Source of the DNA: Streptomyces katrae
Lineage (GTDB): Bacteria; Actinomycetota; Actinomycetes; Streptomycetales; Streptomycetaceae
Assembly (NCBI RefSeq): GCF_000966975.1
Contig: NZ_JZWV01000581.1
Span: forward strand, 1-11,565
Length of the DNA: 11,565 nucleotides
Reading direction: 5' to 3'
The position numbers and the translations under genes are program-made. The notes under the pieces are model-generated. The model was not told the DNA's origin, searched no databases, and was given only the letters and a program-made list of their open reading frames with translations. Numbering within the stretch: the stretch's first letter is position 1; every line of letters begins with the position of its first letter. Positions 1 to 6,140 of this stretch are shown one piece after another.

Positions 1-212
1 GCCGGGAGGCGGCCCGTGAACAGGGCGGCGAACCAGCCGACGACCGTCACGAAGAAGGCGGCGATGCCGAGGACGGCGACGACGATGAACTGGGGCAGGA
101 GCAGCAGGAACCGCAGCAGGACCGTCCAGCGCCGCTGCCGGCCCGGCGGCGGCACGTCGAGTTCCGGCAGGTGTTCCGGCTGGGACGGGTGAGGGGTCCA
201 GCCTGTGGTCAT
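1..212 (-). CDS. DUF4389-type membrane protein, N-terminal part (cut by window edge)
   Basis: The gene starts at ATG 212-210 on the minus strand with GGAG about 8 bases upstream, and runs off the left edge. Seventy residues are visible. They begin MTTGWTPHPSQPEHLPELDV, followed by a basic patch (GRQRRW, 24-29) and a long hydrophobic stretch (about 30-65) ending WFAALFTGRLP. The hydrophobic segment with PQF, then GW-F-A-LFTGRLP, is typical of actinobacterial DUF4389 proteins, which are multi-pass membrane proteins of unknown function. The proline-rich N-terminus before the first helix should be cytoplasmic. The gene is separated from the minus-strand gene upstream of it by a strong hairpin, so it probably has its own promoter. 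The family call rests on recall of the motif; the rest of the gene is outside the window. Confidence 0.75.
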   Translation of the reverse strand, partial: MTTGWTPHPSQPEHLPELDVPPPGRQRRWTVLLRFLLLLPQFIVVAVLGIAAFFVTVVGWFAALFTGRLP

Positions 213-400
213 GGGGCGCTCCTGCCGTCGATGGGGCGCGCGCGCCCGCCGGCGGTCCGGCCGGGCCGGGGGAACCGGGCCGGGGGCCTGGGGTGCGCGC
301 GTACGCCCTGCCAGGGGTACCGCGCGGAACGCCTCATTCCAAGGATCCGGGCTGTACGGGGCCGCCCGTTGCCCTGAAGGGCCCCGTCGCCGGGAACGCC
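213..400. promoter_or_regulatory. Intergenic leader/promoter region of the DUF4389 gene
   Basis: No gene is convincing here on either strand. On the minus strand, reading from 340 down to 314, there is GGAATG, then about 13 bases, then GGTACC. This loosely resembles the GNNT-N14-16-GGGTAC/T form of SigB-type stress promoters in Streptomyces, with one mismatch. It would leave a leader of roughly 95 bases. The same stretch carries a small inverted repeat (GGAA-7-TTCC, 326-340 on the plus strand). The promoter match is weak because the -35 rule is loose. It is a candidate only. Confidence 0.25.
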
Positions 401-442
401 GGAGCGCCGGCCCCCGTCTCCTGGACGGTGGACCGGCGCTCC
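401..442 (-). terminator. Long stem-loop terminator after the YhgE/Pip-type gene
   Basis: GGAGCGCCGG at 401-410 and CCGGCGCTCC at 433-442 form a perfect 10-base-pair stem. Inside it, CCGTC (414-418) and GACGG (424-428) can form a second 5-base-pair stem around a 5-base loop. The structure lies 22 bases beyond the stop codon (467-465) of the minus-strand membrane protein gene and before the DUF4389 gene. There is no U-tract, as is common for Streptomyces terminators. Being symmetric, it could act in either direction. Confidence 0.65.
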
Positions 443-464
443 GGACCGGGTGCTGCCGGGCGGG

Positions 465-1796
465 TCAGGCCGTGGCCGGCTCCGCCGCGGCGGGAACGGC
501 CGGGGTGTCGGTGTCCGCTTCGGGCCGCGGGATGCGGTGCAGGCCCCGGCGGTCGTAGAGGGCGGTGACGGCGAAGCCGAAGGCCAGCGCGGCGACGAGG
601 GCGATGCCCATGGAGGTCCAGGCCCGGGTCAGGCCCGCGTCGGCCTGGGCGCCGTAGTAGAGCAGGGAGCGCAGGCCCTCGGTGATCTGGCGCAGCGGCT
701 CGAACTCGGAGAGTCCGCGGAAGAAGCCCGGCAGCGCCTGGAGGGGGACGGTGGCGCCGGAGGAGGGGACGGCCATGGCGACGAAGACGACGGTGGCCAG
801 CAGCATGCCGGGGGTGCCGAAGGCGGCGAAGAGGGCGAGGCTGCCGATGCCGACGACGGCGATGGTGGAGACCGAGTAGAGCCACAGGTGGCCCAGGTGG
901 GAGGCGTCCATGTCGAGGATGCCGACGGTGGCGGCCTCGACGAGGGAGCCCATCACCAGGGACAGGCCGAGCATGAGCGTCATGCCGATGGCCAGGGTGC
1001 GGACGCGGCTGGTGTGCTGGACGGGCTCGCGCTTGCGGAAGGGCCCGAAGTCGGTGTGCAGGTAGCCGAGGGCGGTGTCGACCTGGGAGTTGACCAGGTT
1101 GGCGCCGAGCATGCCGCAGACGACCAGGACGAGCGCGTAGTAGAAGGCGCTCAGGCCCATGGCACTGCGGGCGCCGAGCGGGTGGCCGTCGGCGACGGTC
1201 ACGGTCACCGGGTCGGCGAGCTTGAGCTGGGCGGCCGTCGGCAGCTGGGCCTTCTGGGCGGCGGCCTGCTTGAGGAGCTCCTGGCCGATCCGGGCGGAGG
1301 CCGCGTGGGCGGCCTTCTGGGCGGCCTGGGAGGACATCGAGGAGCCGATGCTGCCGGCGGACTGGTTGGTGAGCACGCTCAGCGTCGGCGGGACGGGCTG
1401 CTTGCCCTGGGCGGCGGGCTGAGGGGCGGCGAGCGCGGTCACCGTGGCGCTGAAGTCCTGCGGGATGACCAGGGCCCCGAAGACCTTGCCGCGGCCGAGG
1501 CGCTTGTCGGCCTCCTCGCGGCTGACCAGCTGCCAGTCGATGCTCTTGTCGTTCTCGGCGGCCTTGCGTATGCCCGCGACGACCTGCTCGCCGAGGGCGA
1601 CGTGGCGGCCGCCCGCGTCGGCGCCGGCGTCGGCGTTGACCAGGGCCACGGGCAGGTCGCGCAGGTTGCCTCTGGGATTGACGTTGCCGCCCACGTAGAG
1701 CAGGGCGAACAACATCGAGACCACTGCGGCGATGAGTCCCGTACCGATCCACAGCTGGGGTCGGCGGAGCACGGAACGGGGCGTGGGGTGGGGCAT
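465..1796 (-). CDS. YhgE/Pip-type (DUF3533-like) multi-pass membrane protein, probable ABC-2-like exporter component
   Basis: The protein has 443 residues. The start is ATG 1796-1794 with GGAG 8 bases upstream. Residues 1-15 are basic and followed by one helix (about 17-37). A large outside domain (about 40-210) contains LPVALVNADAGADAGGR (48-64), which resembles the valine/asparagine/aspartate motif of YhgE/Pip proteins, and ends in an Ala/Gln-rich, probably coiled region (145-190). At least five further helices lie at about 215-235, 266-291, 303-326, 329-345 and 395-413. VPSSGATVPLQALPGFFRG (343-361) is a typical membrane-loop motif of the family. This one-helix, outside-domain, five-helix layout fits YhgE/Pip and ABC-2-type permease-like proteins, often proposed to export small molecules or membrane-active compounds. 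The Pro/Ala-rich C-terminus (420-443) looks disordered. It is divergent from a MerR regulator gene, which probably controls it. Substrate unknown. Confidence 0.8.
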   Translation of the reverse strand: MPHPTPRSVLRRPQLWIGTGLIAAVVSMLFALLYVGGNVNPRGNLRDLPVALVNADAGADAGGRHVALGEQVVAGIRKAAENDKSIDWQLVSREEADKRLGRGKVFGALVIPQDFSATVTALAAPQPAAQGKQPVPPTLSVLTNQSAGSIGSSMSSQAAQKAAHAASARIGQELLKQAAAQKAQLPTAAQLKLADPVTVTVADGHPLGARSAMGLSAFYYALVLVVCGMLGANLVNSQVDTALGYLHTDFGPFRKREPVQHTSRVRTLAIGMTLMLGLSLVMGSLVEAATVGILDMDASHLGHLWLYSVSTIAVVGIGSLALFAAFGTPGMLLATVVFVAMAVPSSGATVPLQALPGFFRGLSEFEPLRQITEGLRSLLYYGAQADAGLTRAWTSMGIALVAALAFGFAVTALYDRRGLHRIPRPEADTDTPAVPAAAEPATA

Positions 1797-1852
1797 CGGT
1801 TCTCCGGGATCTTCCGGTGCGGCTGCGGCGGGCTGCTTCGGCCGCCTTCCTC

Positions 1853-1885
1853 AGCTGGATACTTCTGGTATCCAGCTACTGGATA
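1853..1885. promoter_or_regulatory. Three-half-site inverted repeat, probable MerR operator in divergent promoter region
   Basis: AGCTGGATAC (1853-1862) and GTATCCAGCT (1868-1877) form a perfect 10-base inverted repeat with a 5-base spacer. The right arm is reused in a second perfect repeat, TATCCAG (1869-1875) and CTGGATA (1879-1885), with a 3-base spacer. So there are three CTGGATA half-sites in alternating orientation. They sit between the divergent starts of the membrane protein gene (1796) and the MerR gene (1967). On the minus strand TTGGAC (1912-1907) could be a -35 element for the membrane protein gene, about 17-19 bases before CCACTATC. On the plus strand the sequence around CAGTATCT (1890-1897) is the least GC-rich and could hold a -10. 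Binding by the neighbouring MerR protein is inferred. Confidence 0.6.
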
Positions 1886-1966
1886 GTGGCAGTATCTTGT
1901 TGTGGTGTCCAATTGCCGCGATCTCCGGTGGCGGGAACCGGACGGGATGACCGGCAGGGAGGCCGC

Positions 1967-2650
1967 ATGAAGATCTCGGAGCTCAGCCGGCGGACCGGAG
2001 TGCCGGTCGCCAGCATCAAGTACTTCCGGCGGCAGGGCCTGCTGCCCGCGGGCCGGGCGACCGCCGCGACCCTGGCCGAATACGGGGAGGAGCACGCGGA
2101 ACGGCTCCGGCTGATCAAGGCGCTGACCACGCTCGGCGGCCTGTCCATCGCCGCCACCCGCGAGGTGCTCGGCGCGGTCGACCAGGCCCGCACCACGGAG
2201 GGCGCCCTCGGGGCGATCAGCTACGCCCTCCCGGTGCCGGTGGCCTCGCAGGGCGGCGCCGGCGAAGAGGAGGAGGCCGAGGCGGAGCGGGCCGCGGGGG
2301 CGGAGGTGGCGGAGCTGCTGGCGGCCCTCGACTGGCGGGCGCCCGCCGCCTCCCCGCACGTACAGGGGCTCACGACGGCCCTCAAGGAGCTGCGGCGGCT
2401 GGACGCGCAGTACGCCCCGGGCGAGCTGGCCGCCTACGCCGGGCTGGCCGAGTCGGTGGCCCGGCTGGACCTGGCGCGGGCCGAATGCCTGGACGACCCG
2501 GTGGCACTGGCCGAGCGGGCGGTCATCGTCTTCGCGATCTGCGCCCCGGTGTTCGAGCTGCTGCGCCGCCTGGCCCAGGAGGACCAGGTCCGGCGGCGGC
2601 TGGCGGACGGGGACGCCGGCGGCCCGCCGTCGGAATGCGGGCCGCACTAG
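1967..2650 (+). CDS. MerR-family transcriptional regulator
   Basis: The protein has 227 residues. ATG 1967 is preceded by AGGGAGG at 1956-1962. An upstream in-frame ATG at 1817 was rejected because it would place the operator and promoter inside the coding region and has no fitting binding site. Residues 2-28 (ISELSRRTGVPVASIKYF, then RRQGLLP) are the winged helix-turn-helix of MerR proteins. The family usually has IRYYE in place of IKYFR. The second helical pair and wing continue to about 70. Residues 98-118 are Glu/Ala-rich and probably link to a helical C-terminal domain (about 115-210) with no ligand motif I recognise. Cys174, Cys192 and Cys224 are too scattered to suggest a metal site. 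It is divergent from the YhgE/Pip-type gene and likely represses or activates both by binding the repeats between them. Its end is 25 bases from the convergent sigma factor gene. Confidence 0.88.
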   Translation: MKISELSRRTGVPVASIKYFRRQGLLPAGRATAATLAEYGEEHAERLRLIKALTTLGGLSIAATREVLGAVDQARTTEGALGAISYALPVPVASQGGAGEEEEAEAERAAGAEVAELLAALDWRAPAASPHVQGLTTALKELRRLDAQYAPGELAAYAGLAESVARLDLARAECLDDPVALAERAVIVFAICAPVFELLRRLAQEDQVRRRLADGDAGGPPSECGPH

Positions 2651-2675
2651 GGGGTGCTGCGAAAATCCCGCACGG

Positions 2676-3596
2676 TCACGGGTGGGGGGCGGTCCAGGGG
2701 CGGAGTTTCTCCGGGTTGCGGACCGCCCAGATGCGGGTGATGCGGCCCTCCGTGAGGTGGAAGGCCGCCACCGTGACCGTGACTCCGTCGCGTTGGGCCA
2801 CCAGGCCGGGCCGGCCGTTGACCGTGCGCTGCAGGAGGGTCAGGCCCGGCGAAAGGCCGGCGATGTGCATCAGGTACCCCGCGATGTCCCGGCCGCCCTC
2901 GATGGTGCGCCGGACGGCGCTGACCAGCCCGCCGCCGTCGGCGACCATCGTGGCGCCGGGGTCGAGGAGGGCCACCAGGGTCCTGATGTCGGACGACTGC
3001 CAGGCCTCCTTGAACTCGCGCAGCACGGAGGCCTGTTGTGGGCTGGGAGAGGCCGGGGGCGCGGTGGCCGCTACGCGACGGCGGGCCGACGCGGCCAGTT
3101 GGCGGCAGGCCGCCGGGGTGCGGTCGACGATCCTGGCTATCTCGGGGAAGGGGTAGCGGAAGACGTCGTGCAGGATGAACGCCACGCGTTCGGCCGGTGT
3201 CATCGACTCGAGGACGACGAGGAAGGCCATGTCCACCGAGTCGTCGATGGTGACCCGGTCCGCCGGGTCGGTCGCGGATCGCGGCCCGCCCGGCCATTCG
3301 GTGCGGTCGGGCAGGGGTTCGGGGACCCATTCGCCCACGTACCGTTCGCGGCGGACGCGCGCCGAGCCGAGCACGTCCAGGCAGATCCGGCTGATCACCG
3401 TCGTCAGCCAGGCCCCCGGGGAGTCGATGGCCGCCCGCTGCGGCCGTGGCATCGCGTACCAGCGGGCGTAGCTCTCCTGGACCGCGTCCTCGGCCTCGGT
3501 GAGTGAACCGAGCAGCCGGTAGGCGAGGTTGGTGAGGTGGCGCCGCTCACCGGCGATCACGCCGGGTTCCGGCTCGGGCGGGGTGCTGCTGCTCAT
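2676..3596 (-). CDS. sigJ: ECF41-type sigma factor (SigJ-like) with C-terminal SnoaL-like domain
   Basis: The protein has 306 residues; the start is ATG 3596-3594 with GAGGAG about 11 bases upstream. Sigma region 2 is at about 18-86 (YRLLGSLTEAEDAVQES and WLTTVISRICLDVLGSAR). Region 4 is at about 123-175 (LESMTPAERVAFILHDVF, then the recognition helix around EIARIVDRTPAACRQLAASA). A SnoaL/NTF2-like domain fills about 187-300. The three hallmarks of the ECF41 group are visible: WVPEP (90-94, usually WLPEP), DGGG (220-223) and NPEKL (294-298, usually NPDKL). In this group the fused C-terminal domain takes over the role of an anti-sigma factor. ECF41 genes usually neighbour a carboxymuconolactone decarboxylase, oxidoreductase or epimerase gene. 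None is present here. The divergent membrane protein gene carries a matching promoter instead. The name sigJ is a family-level label, not a proven orthologue. Confidence 0.9.
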   Translation of the reverse strand: MSSSTPPEPEPGVIAGERRHLTNLAYRLLGSLTEAEDAVQESYARWYAMPRPQRAAIDSPGAWLTTVISRICLDVLGSARVRRERYVGEWVPEPLPDRTEWPGGPRSATDPADRVTIDDSVDMAFLVVLESMTPAERVAFILHDVFRYPFPEIARIVDRTPAACRQLAASARRRVAATAPPASPSPQQASVLREFKEAWQSSDIRTLVALLDPGATMVADGGGLVSAVRRTIEGGRDIAGYLMHIAGLSPGLTLLQRTVNGRPGLVAQRDGVTVTVAAFHLTEGRITRIWAVRNPEKLRPWTAPHP

Positions 3597-3653
3597 GACC
3601 GCGACGACTCCTCGGGGGTGCTCGTTCCGCTGGATCCGCTCCCGGCCTGCGCA

Positions 3654-3680
3654 CCTCACATTTCGCGGTGCTGCGTCGTC
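3654..3680 (+). promoter_or_regulatory. Candidate ECF41-type promoter of the small membrane protein gene
   Basis: CCTCACA (3654-3660), then 16 bases, then CGTC (3677-3680). The ECF41 consensus as I recall it is TGTCACA at -35 and CGTC at -10 with a spacer near 16. Here 5 of 7 positions match at -35, including the TCACA core, and -10 matches fully. It lies on the plus strand, in the region shared with the divergent ECF41 sigma gene, and would give a leader of about 45 bases before ATG 3734. The match suggests the sigma factor drives the neighbouring membrane protein gene. Confidence 0.5.
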
Positions 3681-3733
3681 GGACCAGCGAGACAGTACCG
3701 ACCACCGCCGCGAGGCAGACAAGGGGCCCTCCC

Positions 3734-4108
3734 ATGACGACCATCGAGACGACCGTTGCCCGGCGCGGAGTCGTGTTCGTGCGGGCGGCAGTGGCCGCAC
3801 AGACCGTGGCGATCTTCTTCCAGGCCCTCACCGCCGGGCTGCTGCTGTCCACCTCCTACGGCGAGTTGCTGCACGGGGTCGGGGCCCGCGTGATGTACGG
3901 CGCGTCGATGCTGTACGTGCTCGCGGCCGTCCTGGCGTGGCGGCCGGGGGGCGGCTCGCCGCGGCCGGTCCTGTACGCCGGCGGGTTCCTCGCGCTCGCC
4001 TCGGTGCAGGTGGTGCTGGGCATCGCGCACGTCCCCTCCGTCCATGTCCCCCTGGGGGTCCTGATGTTCGGGCTGAGCGTCCTCGACCTGGGGCGCCGTC
4101 GGCGCTGA
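3734..4108 (+). CDS. Small four-helix integral membrane protein of unknown function
   Basis: The protein has 124 residues. ATG 3734 was chosen over an in-frame ATG at 3668 because AAGGGG lies 8 bases before it and the earlier start would overlap the candidate promoter. Hydrophobic segments lie at about 17-37 (AAVAAQTVAIFFQALTAGLL), 52-67, 78-97 and 101-116, so four helices with both ends inside is the simplest model. The C-terminus ends in basic residues (DLGRRRR). The helix arrangement is reminiscent of DoxX-like or similar small actinobacterial membrane proteins, but I do not recognise a family signature. It is divergent from the ECF41 sigma gene and is probably its target, taking the place of the redox enzyme gene usually found there. 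Confidence 0.75.
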   Translation: MTTIETTVARRGVVFVRAAVAAQTVAIFFQALTAGLLLSTSYGELLHGVGARVMYGASMLYVLAAVLAWRPGGGSPRPVLYAGGFLALASVQVVLGIAHVPSVHVPLGVLMFGLSVLDLGRRRR

Positions 4109-4231
4109 GCGGTCAGCCCGGGAGGCGGAAACCGTTGGAGGGTCCTCCAGGCCGCACAGGGCCGGCCGGGCGGGGGCCGCATGACGGCGCAGGCCCGGGG
4201 CAGACGCACTGGCCAGCACGAGGAGGCCGCC
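4109..4231. other. Short intergenic region, no clear element
   Basis: This 123-base gap before the DUF6328 gene holds only a weak inverted repeat, TGGAGG (4136-4141) and CCTCCA (4144-4149), whose 2-base centre forces a shorter stem. An in-frame ATG at 4181 exists but lacks a ribosome-binding site. No promoter could be assigned with confidence. Confidence 0.3.
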
Positions 4232-4780
4232 ATGTCGAACCGGCTGCTGTCGAGAACGCACCAGCGAGCCCGTCTGCTCGGCCCGGGCGACCGGCACGAG
4301 AGCTGTGACGAACGGGCGGACCGGCTGTGGGGTGAGCTGCTGCACGAGGTGCGCGTCGCGCTGACCGCCGTCCAGCTGCTCCTCGCGTTCCTGCTGGCGG
4401 CCCCCTTCAGCCAGGTGTTCGGGCGCCTGCCGACCACGGACCACCTGCTGTACGTGGTGTGCGTGGTCCTCGGCGGCGCGGCCACCGGGGCGCTCACCGC
4501 TCCCGTGTGCCTGCACCGGCTGGTCACCGGCCTCGGGGTCAAGCCCGAGGCCGTGGTGTGGGCCGCCCGGCTGACCCTGACGGGGCTGGTCCTGCTGCTG
4601 GGCATGGTCGCCCTGGCCCTGCTGATCGTGCTGCGCACGGTCCTGGGGGCACCGACGGCCCTGGTGGTGGACCTGACCGTGGTGGTGTGGTGCGCGGGCT
4701 GCTGGCTCGTCCCGACGGCCCTCGTCCGCCGGACGGCGGTGCTCCGCCGCGGCGACACCCTGTTCGAAACCCGGCAGTAG
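4232..4780 (+). CDS. DUF6328-family membrane protein
   Basis: The protein has 182 residues. ATG 4232 is preceded by GAGGAGG with 6-8 bases spacing, which decides it over the upstream in-frame ATG at 4181. The N-terminal part is soluble and charged, with ERADRLWGELLHEVRVALTA (about 35-54), the characteristic lead-in of DUF6328 proteins: an acidic/basic amphipathic segment running straight into the first helix. Four hydrophobic helices lie at about 53-72, 80-105, 120-142 and 149-171. The function of the family is unknown. These proteins are common in Streptomyces, often near stress genes. The CsbD-like gene follows 88 bases downstream on the same strand, so the two may share a transcript. Confidence 0.75.
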   Translation: MSNRLLSRTHQRARLLGPGDRHESCDERADRLWGELLHEVRVALTAVQLLLAFLLAAPFSQVFGRLPTTDHLLYVVCVVLGGAATGALTAPVCLHRLVTGLGVKPEAVVWAARLTLTGLVLLLGMVALALLIVLRTVLGAPTALVVDLTVVVWCAGCWLVPTALVRRTAVLRRGDTLFETRQ

Positions 4781-4868
4781 GCCCGAGAAAACGCGCGTAC
4801 CGACGCATACCCGGGGTCCGGGCGGGAAGGCGGGCGAAGGAGAAGCTCTGTCCAGGAGGTGAGCACGC

Positions 4869-5042
4869 ATGGCAGCGGGCAAGAAGGCCAAGAACATCGG
4901 CAAGGACGTCAAGGGCAAGGTCAAGGAGACCACCGGCAAGGCCGTCGGAAACGAGAGCCTCGAAGCGAAGGGGCGGGCCGAGCAGGCGGCCGCCGACGCG
5001 AAGCAGGCGGGCCAGAAGGCCAAGGACGCCCTGAAGCACTAG
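4869..5042 (+). CDS. CsbD-family small stress protein
   Basis: The protein has 57 residues, Lys/Ala/Glu-rich and strongly helical, beginning MAAGKKAKNIGKDVKGKVKE. The CsbD signature is seen as KGKVKETTGKAVGNESLEAK (14-33), followed by GRAEQAAADAKQAGQKAK. The start has the best ribosome-binding site in the window, AGGAGGTGA at 4855-4863. In Bacillus csbD is a sigma-B stress gene, and actinobacterial versions are also linked to stress; the molecular function is unknown. The protein has no aromatic residue, Cys or Trp, and is probably disordered until it binds a partner. Its stop codon TAG (5040-5042) overlaps the stop of the convergent gvpZ-like gene. Confidence 0.88.
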   Translation: MAAGKKAKNIGKDVKGKVKETTGKAVGNESLEAKGRAEQAAADAKQAGQKAKDALKH

Positions 5043-6136
5043 CCGAAACCCATCCGGCCCGAAGCGGGGCCGCCGTCCTCGGGACGGCGGCGGCGCGCCC
5101 GGCGCGGGCGCCGCTCCTCCTCTGCTTCCTCTTCCTCTTCCGGTTCTGCTTCGTCTTCCGGTTCTGCTTCGTCTTCCTCTTCGGCGTCTTCCTCTTCCGT
5201 CTCGTCCCCGTCCGCGTCGTCCTCTTCCTCGTCCTCCTCGTCGTACTCCTCGGCGTCGGGCTCTTCGCCCTCCTCGTACTCCTCGCCGTTCTCCTCGCCC
5301 TCCTGGTCGAGGGCCTCCTCGTGCGTGGTCACGACCTCGCCGTCGCGGATCTCACCGCGCCATCCTTCGGGCTCCTCGTCGCCGGAGAGCGTCACGTGGC
5401 GCACGAAGTGCTTGAGGTCCAGCCGCATCCGGCGGCCCTGGGCCCGCCAGAGGTTGCCCGTCCGCTCGAACAGGCCGGAGGGGTAGTACTCGACGACCAG
5501 CAGCACACGGGTGAGGGACGGGGCCAGTTCATGGAAGCTGACGCATCCGCGCGTGGTGCCCTTGGGGCCGTCCGAGGTCCACACGATCCGTTCGTCGGGA
5601 ATCTGCTCCTGCACCGTGGCCTTCCAACTGCGGGTGGAGGGGCCCACCTTGACCTTCCACGCCGAGGTGGTGTCGTCGTCCTGGGACACGCTGCGCACGC
5701 CCTTGGCGAAGCCGCTGAAGTCCTCGAACCGGGTCCAGTGGTCGTAGGCGGTACGCAGCGGGACTCCGATGTCGACGGACTCGGCGATGTGGGTGGGCTT
5801 GGAGCCGCCCTTGCGGCTCTTGCCCTTGCCGCCCAGCAGGCCGCCGCCCACCTCCTTGGCCTTGTCCACGAGGTTGCCGATCGTGCCGCCCACGGCGGCC
5901 TTGACGGGAGAGTCGCCCTGGAGGAGCCGGCCGCCGAGGAGCCGGCCGCCGATCTCGGCGAGGGAGCCTCCGTTGTCCGCCACGTCGTAGAGCTGGTCGG
6001 TGAGGTCGTCGATCTTGTCGGCGGCCTTGTCGGCCAGGTTCCCGGCCTGCGCGGTGAGGTAGTCGCCGAGTTCGCCGAGCAGTTGGTCCATGGGTGACGT
6101 CTTGCTCCCGGAGCGGGAGCGTTCGGTGGTGGCCAT
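5039..6136 (-). CDS. gvpZ: GvpZ-like SRPBCC-family gas vesicle accessory protein with acidic tail
   Basis: The protein has 365 residues; ATG 6136-6134 follows GGAGGT at 7 bases. Residues 16-112 form a helical, Gly/Leu-rich lead with GGRLLGGRLLQG (63-74) and a basic patch KGKSRKGGSK (104-113). Residues about 115-250 form a SRPBCC (START/polyketide cyclase-like) domain: VDIGVPLRTAYDHWTRFEDF (121-140), then WKVKV, WKATVQEQIPDERIVWTSDG (171-190), FHELAP and a long closing helix. Such domains bind hydrophobic ligands; no catalytic role is evident. Residues 279-341 are almost only Glu/Asp, with EDEAEP twice (321-326, 327-332), followed by the basic cluster RRPRRARRRR. The gene follows the gvpY-like gene after 4 bases, so the two are co-translated. 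The gvpZ name is by analogy with the S. coelicolor cluster. The acidic tail is longer than a plain SRPBCC protein requires. Confidence 0.75.
   Translation of the reverse strand: MATTERSRSGSKTSPMDQLLGELGDYLTAQAGNLADKAADKIDDLTDQLYDVADNGGSLAEIGGRLLGGRLLQGDSPVKAAVGGTIGNLVDKAKEVGGGLLGGKGKSRKGGSKPTHIAESVDIGVPLRTAYDHWTRFEDFSGFAKGVRSVSQDDDTTSAWKVKVGPSTRSWKATVQEQIPDERIVWTSDGPKGTTRGCVSFHELAPSLTRVLLVVEYYPSGLFERTGNLWRAQGRRMRLDLKHFVRHVTLSGDEEPEGWRGEIRDGEVVTTHEEALDQEGEENGEEYEEGEEPDAEEYDEEDEEEDDADGDETEEEDAEEEDEAEPEDEAEPEEEEEAEEERRPRRARRRRPEDGGPASGRMGFG
5137..5172. repeat. Two perfect 18-base tandem units in the gvpZ acidic tail
   Basis: The unit CTTCCGGTTCTGCTTCGT occurs at 5137-5154 and 5155-5172 without a mismatch. 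On the coding (minus) strand it encodes Glu-Asp-Glu-Ala-Glu-Pro twice. The identical codon usage in the two copies points to recent duplication rather than convergence on acidic residues. Confidence 0.9.
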
Positions 6137-6140
6137 GGCG

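Noticed and set aside
450..1886. Long plus-strand open frame (478 codons) opposite the membrane protein gene
   Set aside because: Gly/Gly-Asp-rich composition with no motif; it is the antisense shadow of a well-supported YhgE/Pip-type gene with a ribosome-binding site.
4136..4149. Inverted repeat as terminator after the four-helix membrane protein gene
   Set aside because: A 2-base centre leaves only about 5 base pairs of stem, with no supporting tail.
4859..6097. Plus-strand open frame with very hydrophobic Phe/Leu/Val run, looking like a membrane protein
   Set aside because: The hydrophobic run is the complement of Glu/Asp codons in the gvpZ acidic tail. The SRPBCC protein on the other strand is clearly the real gene.
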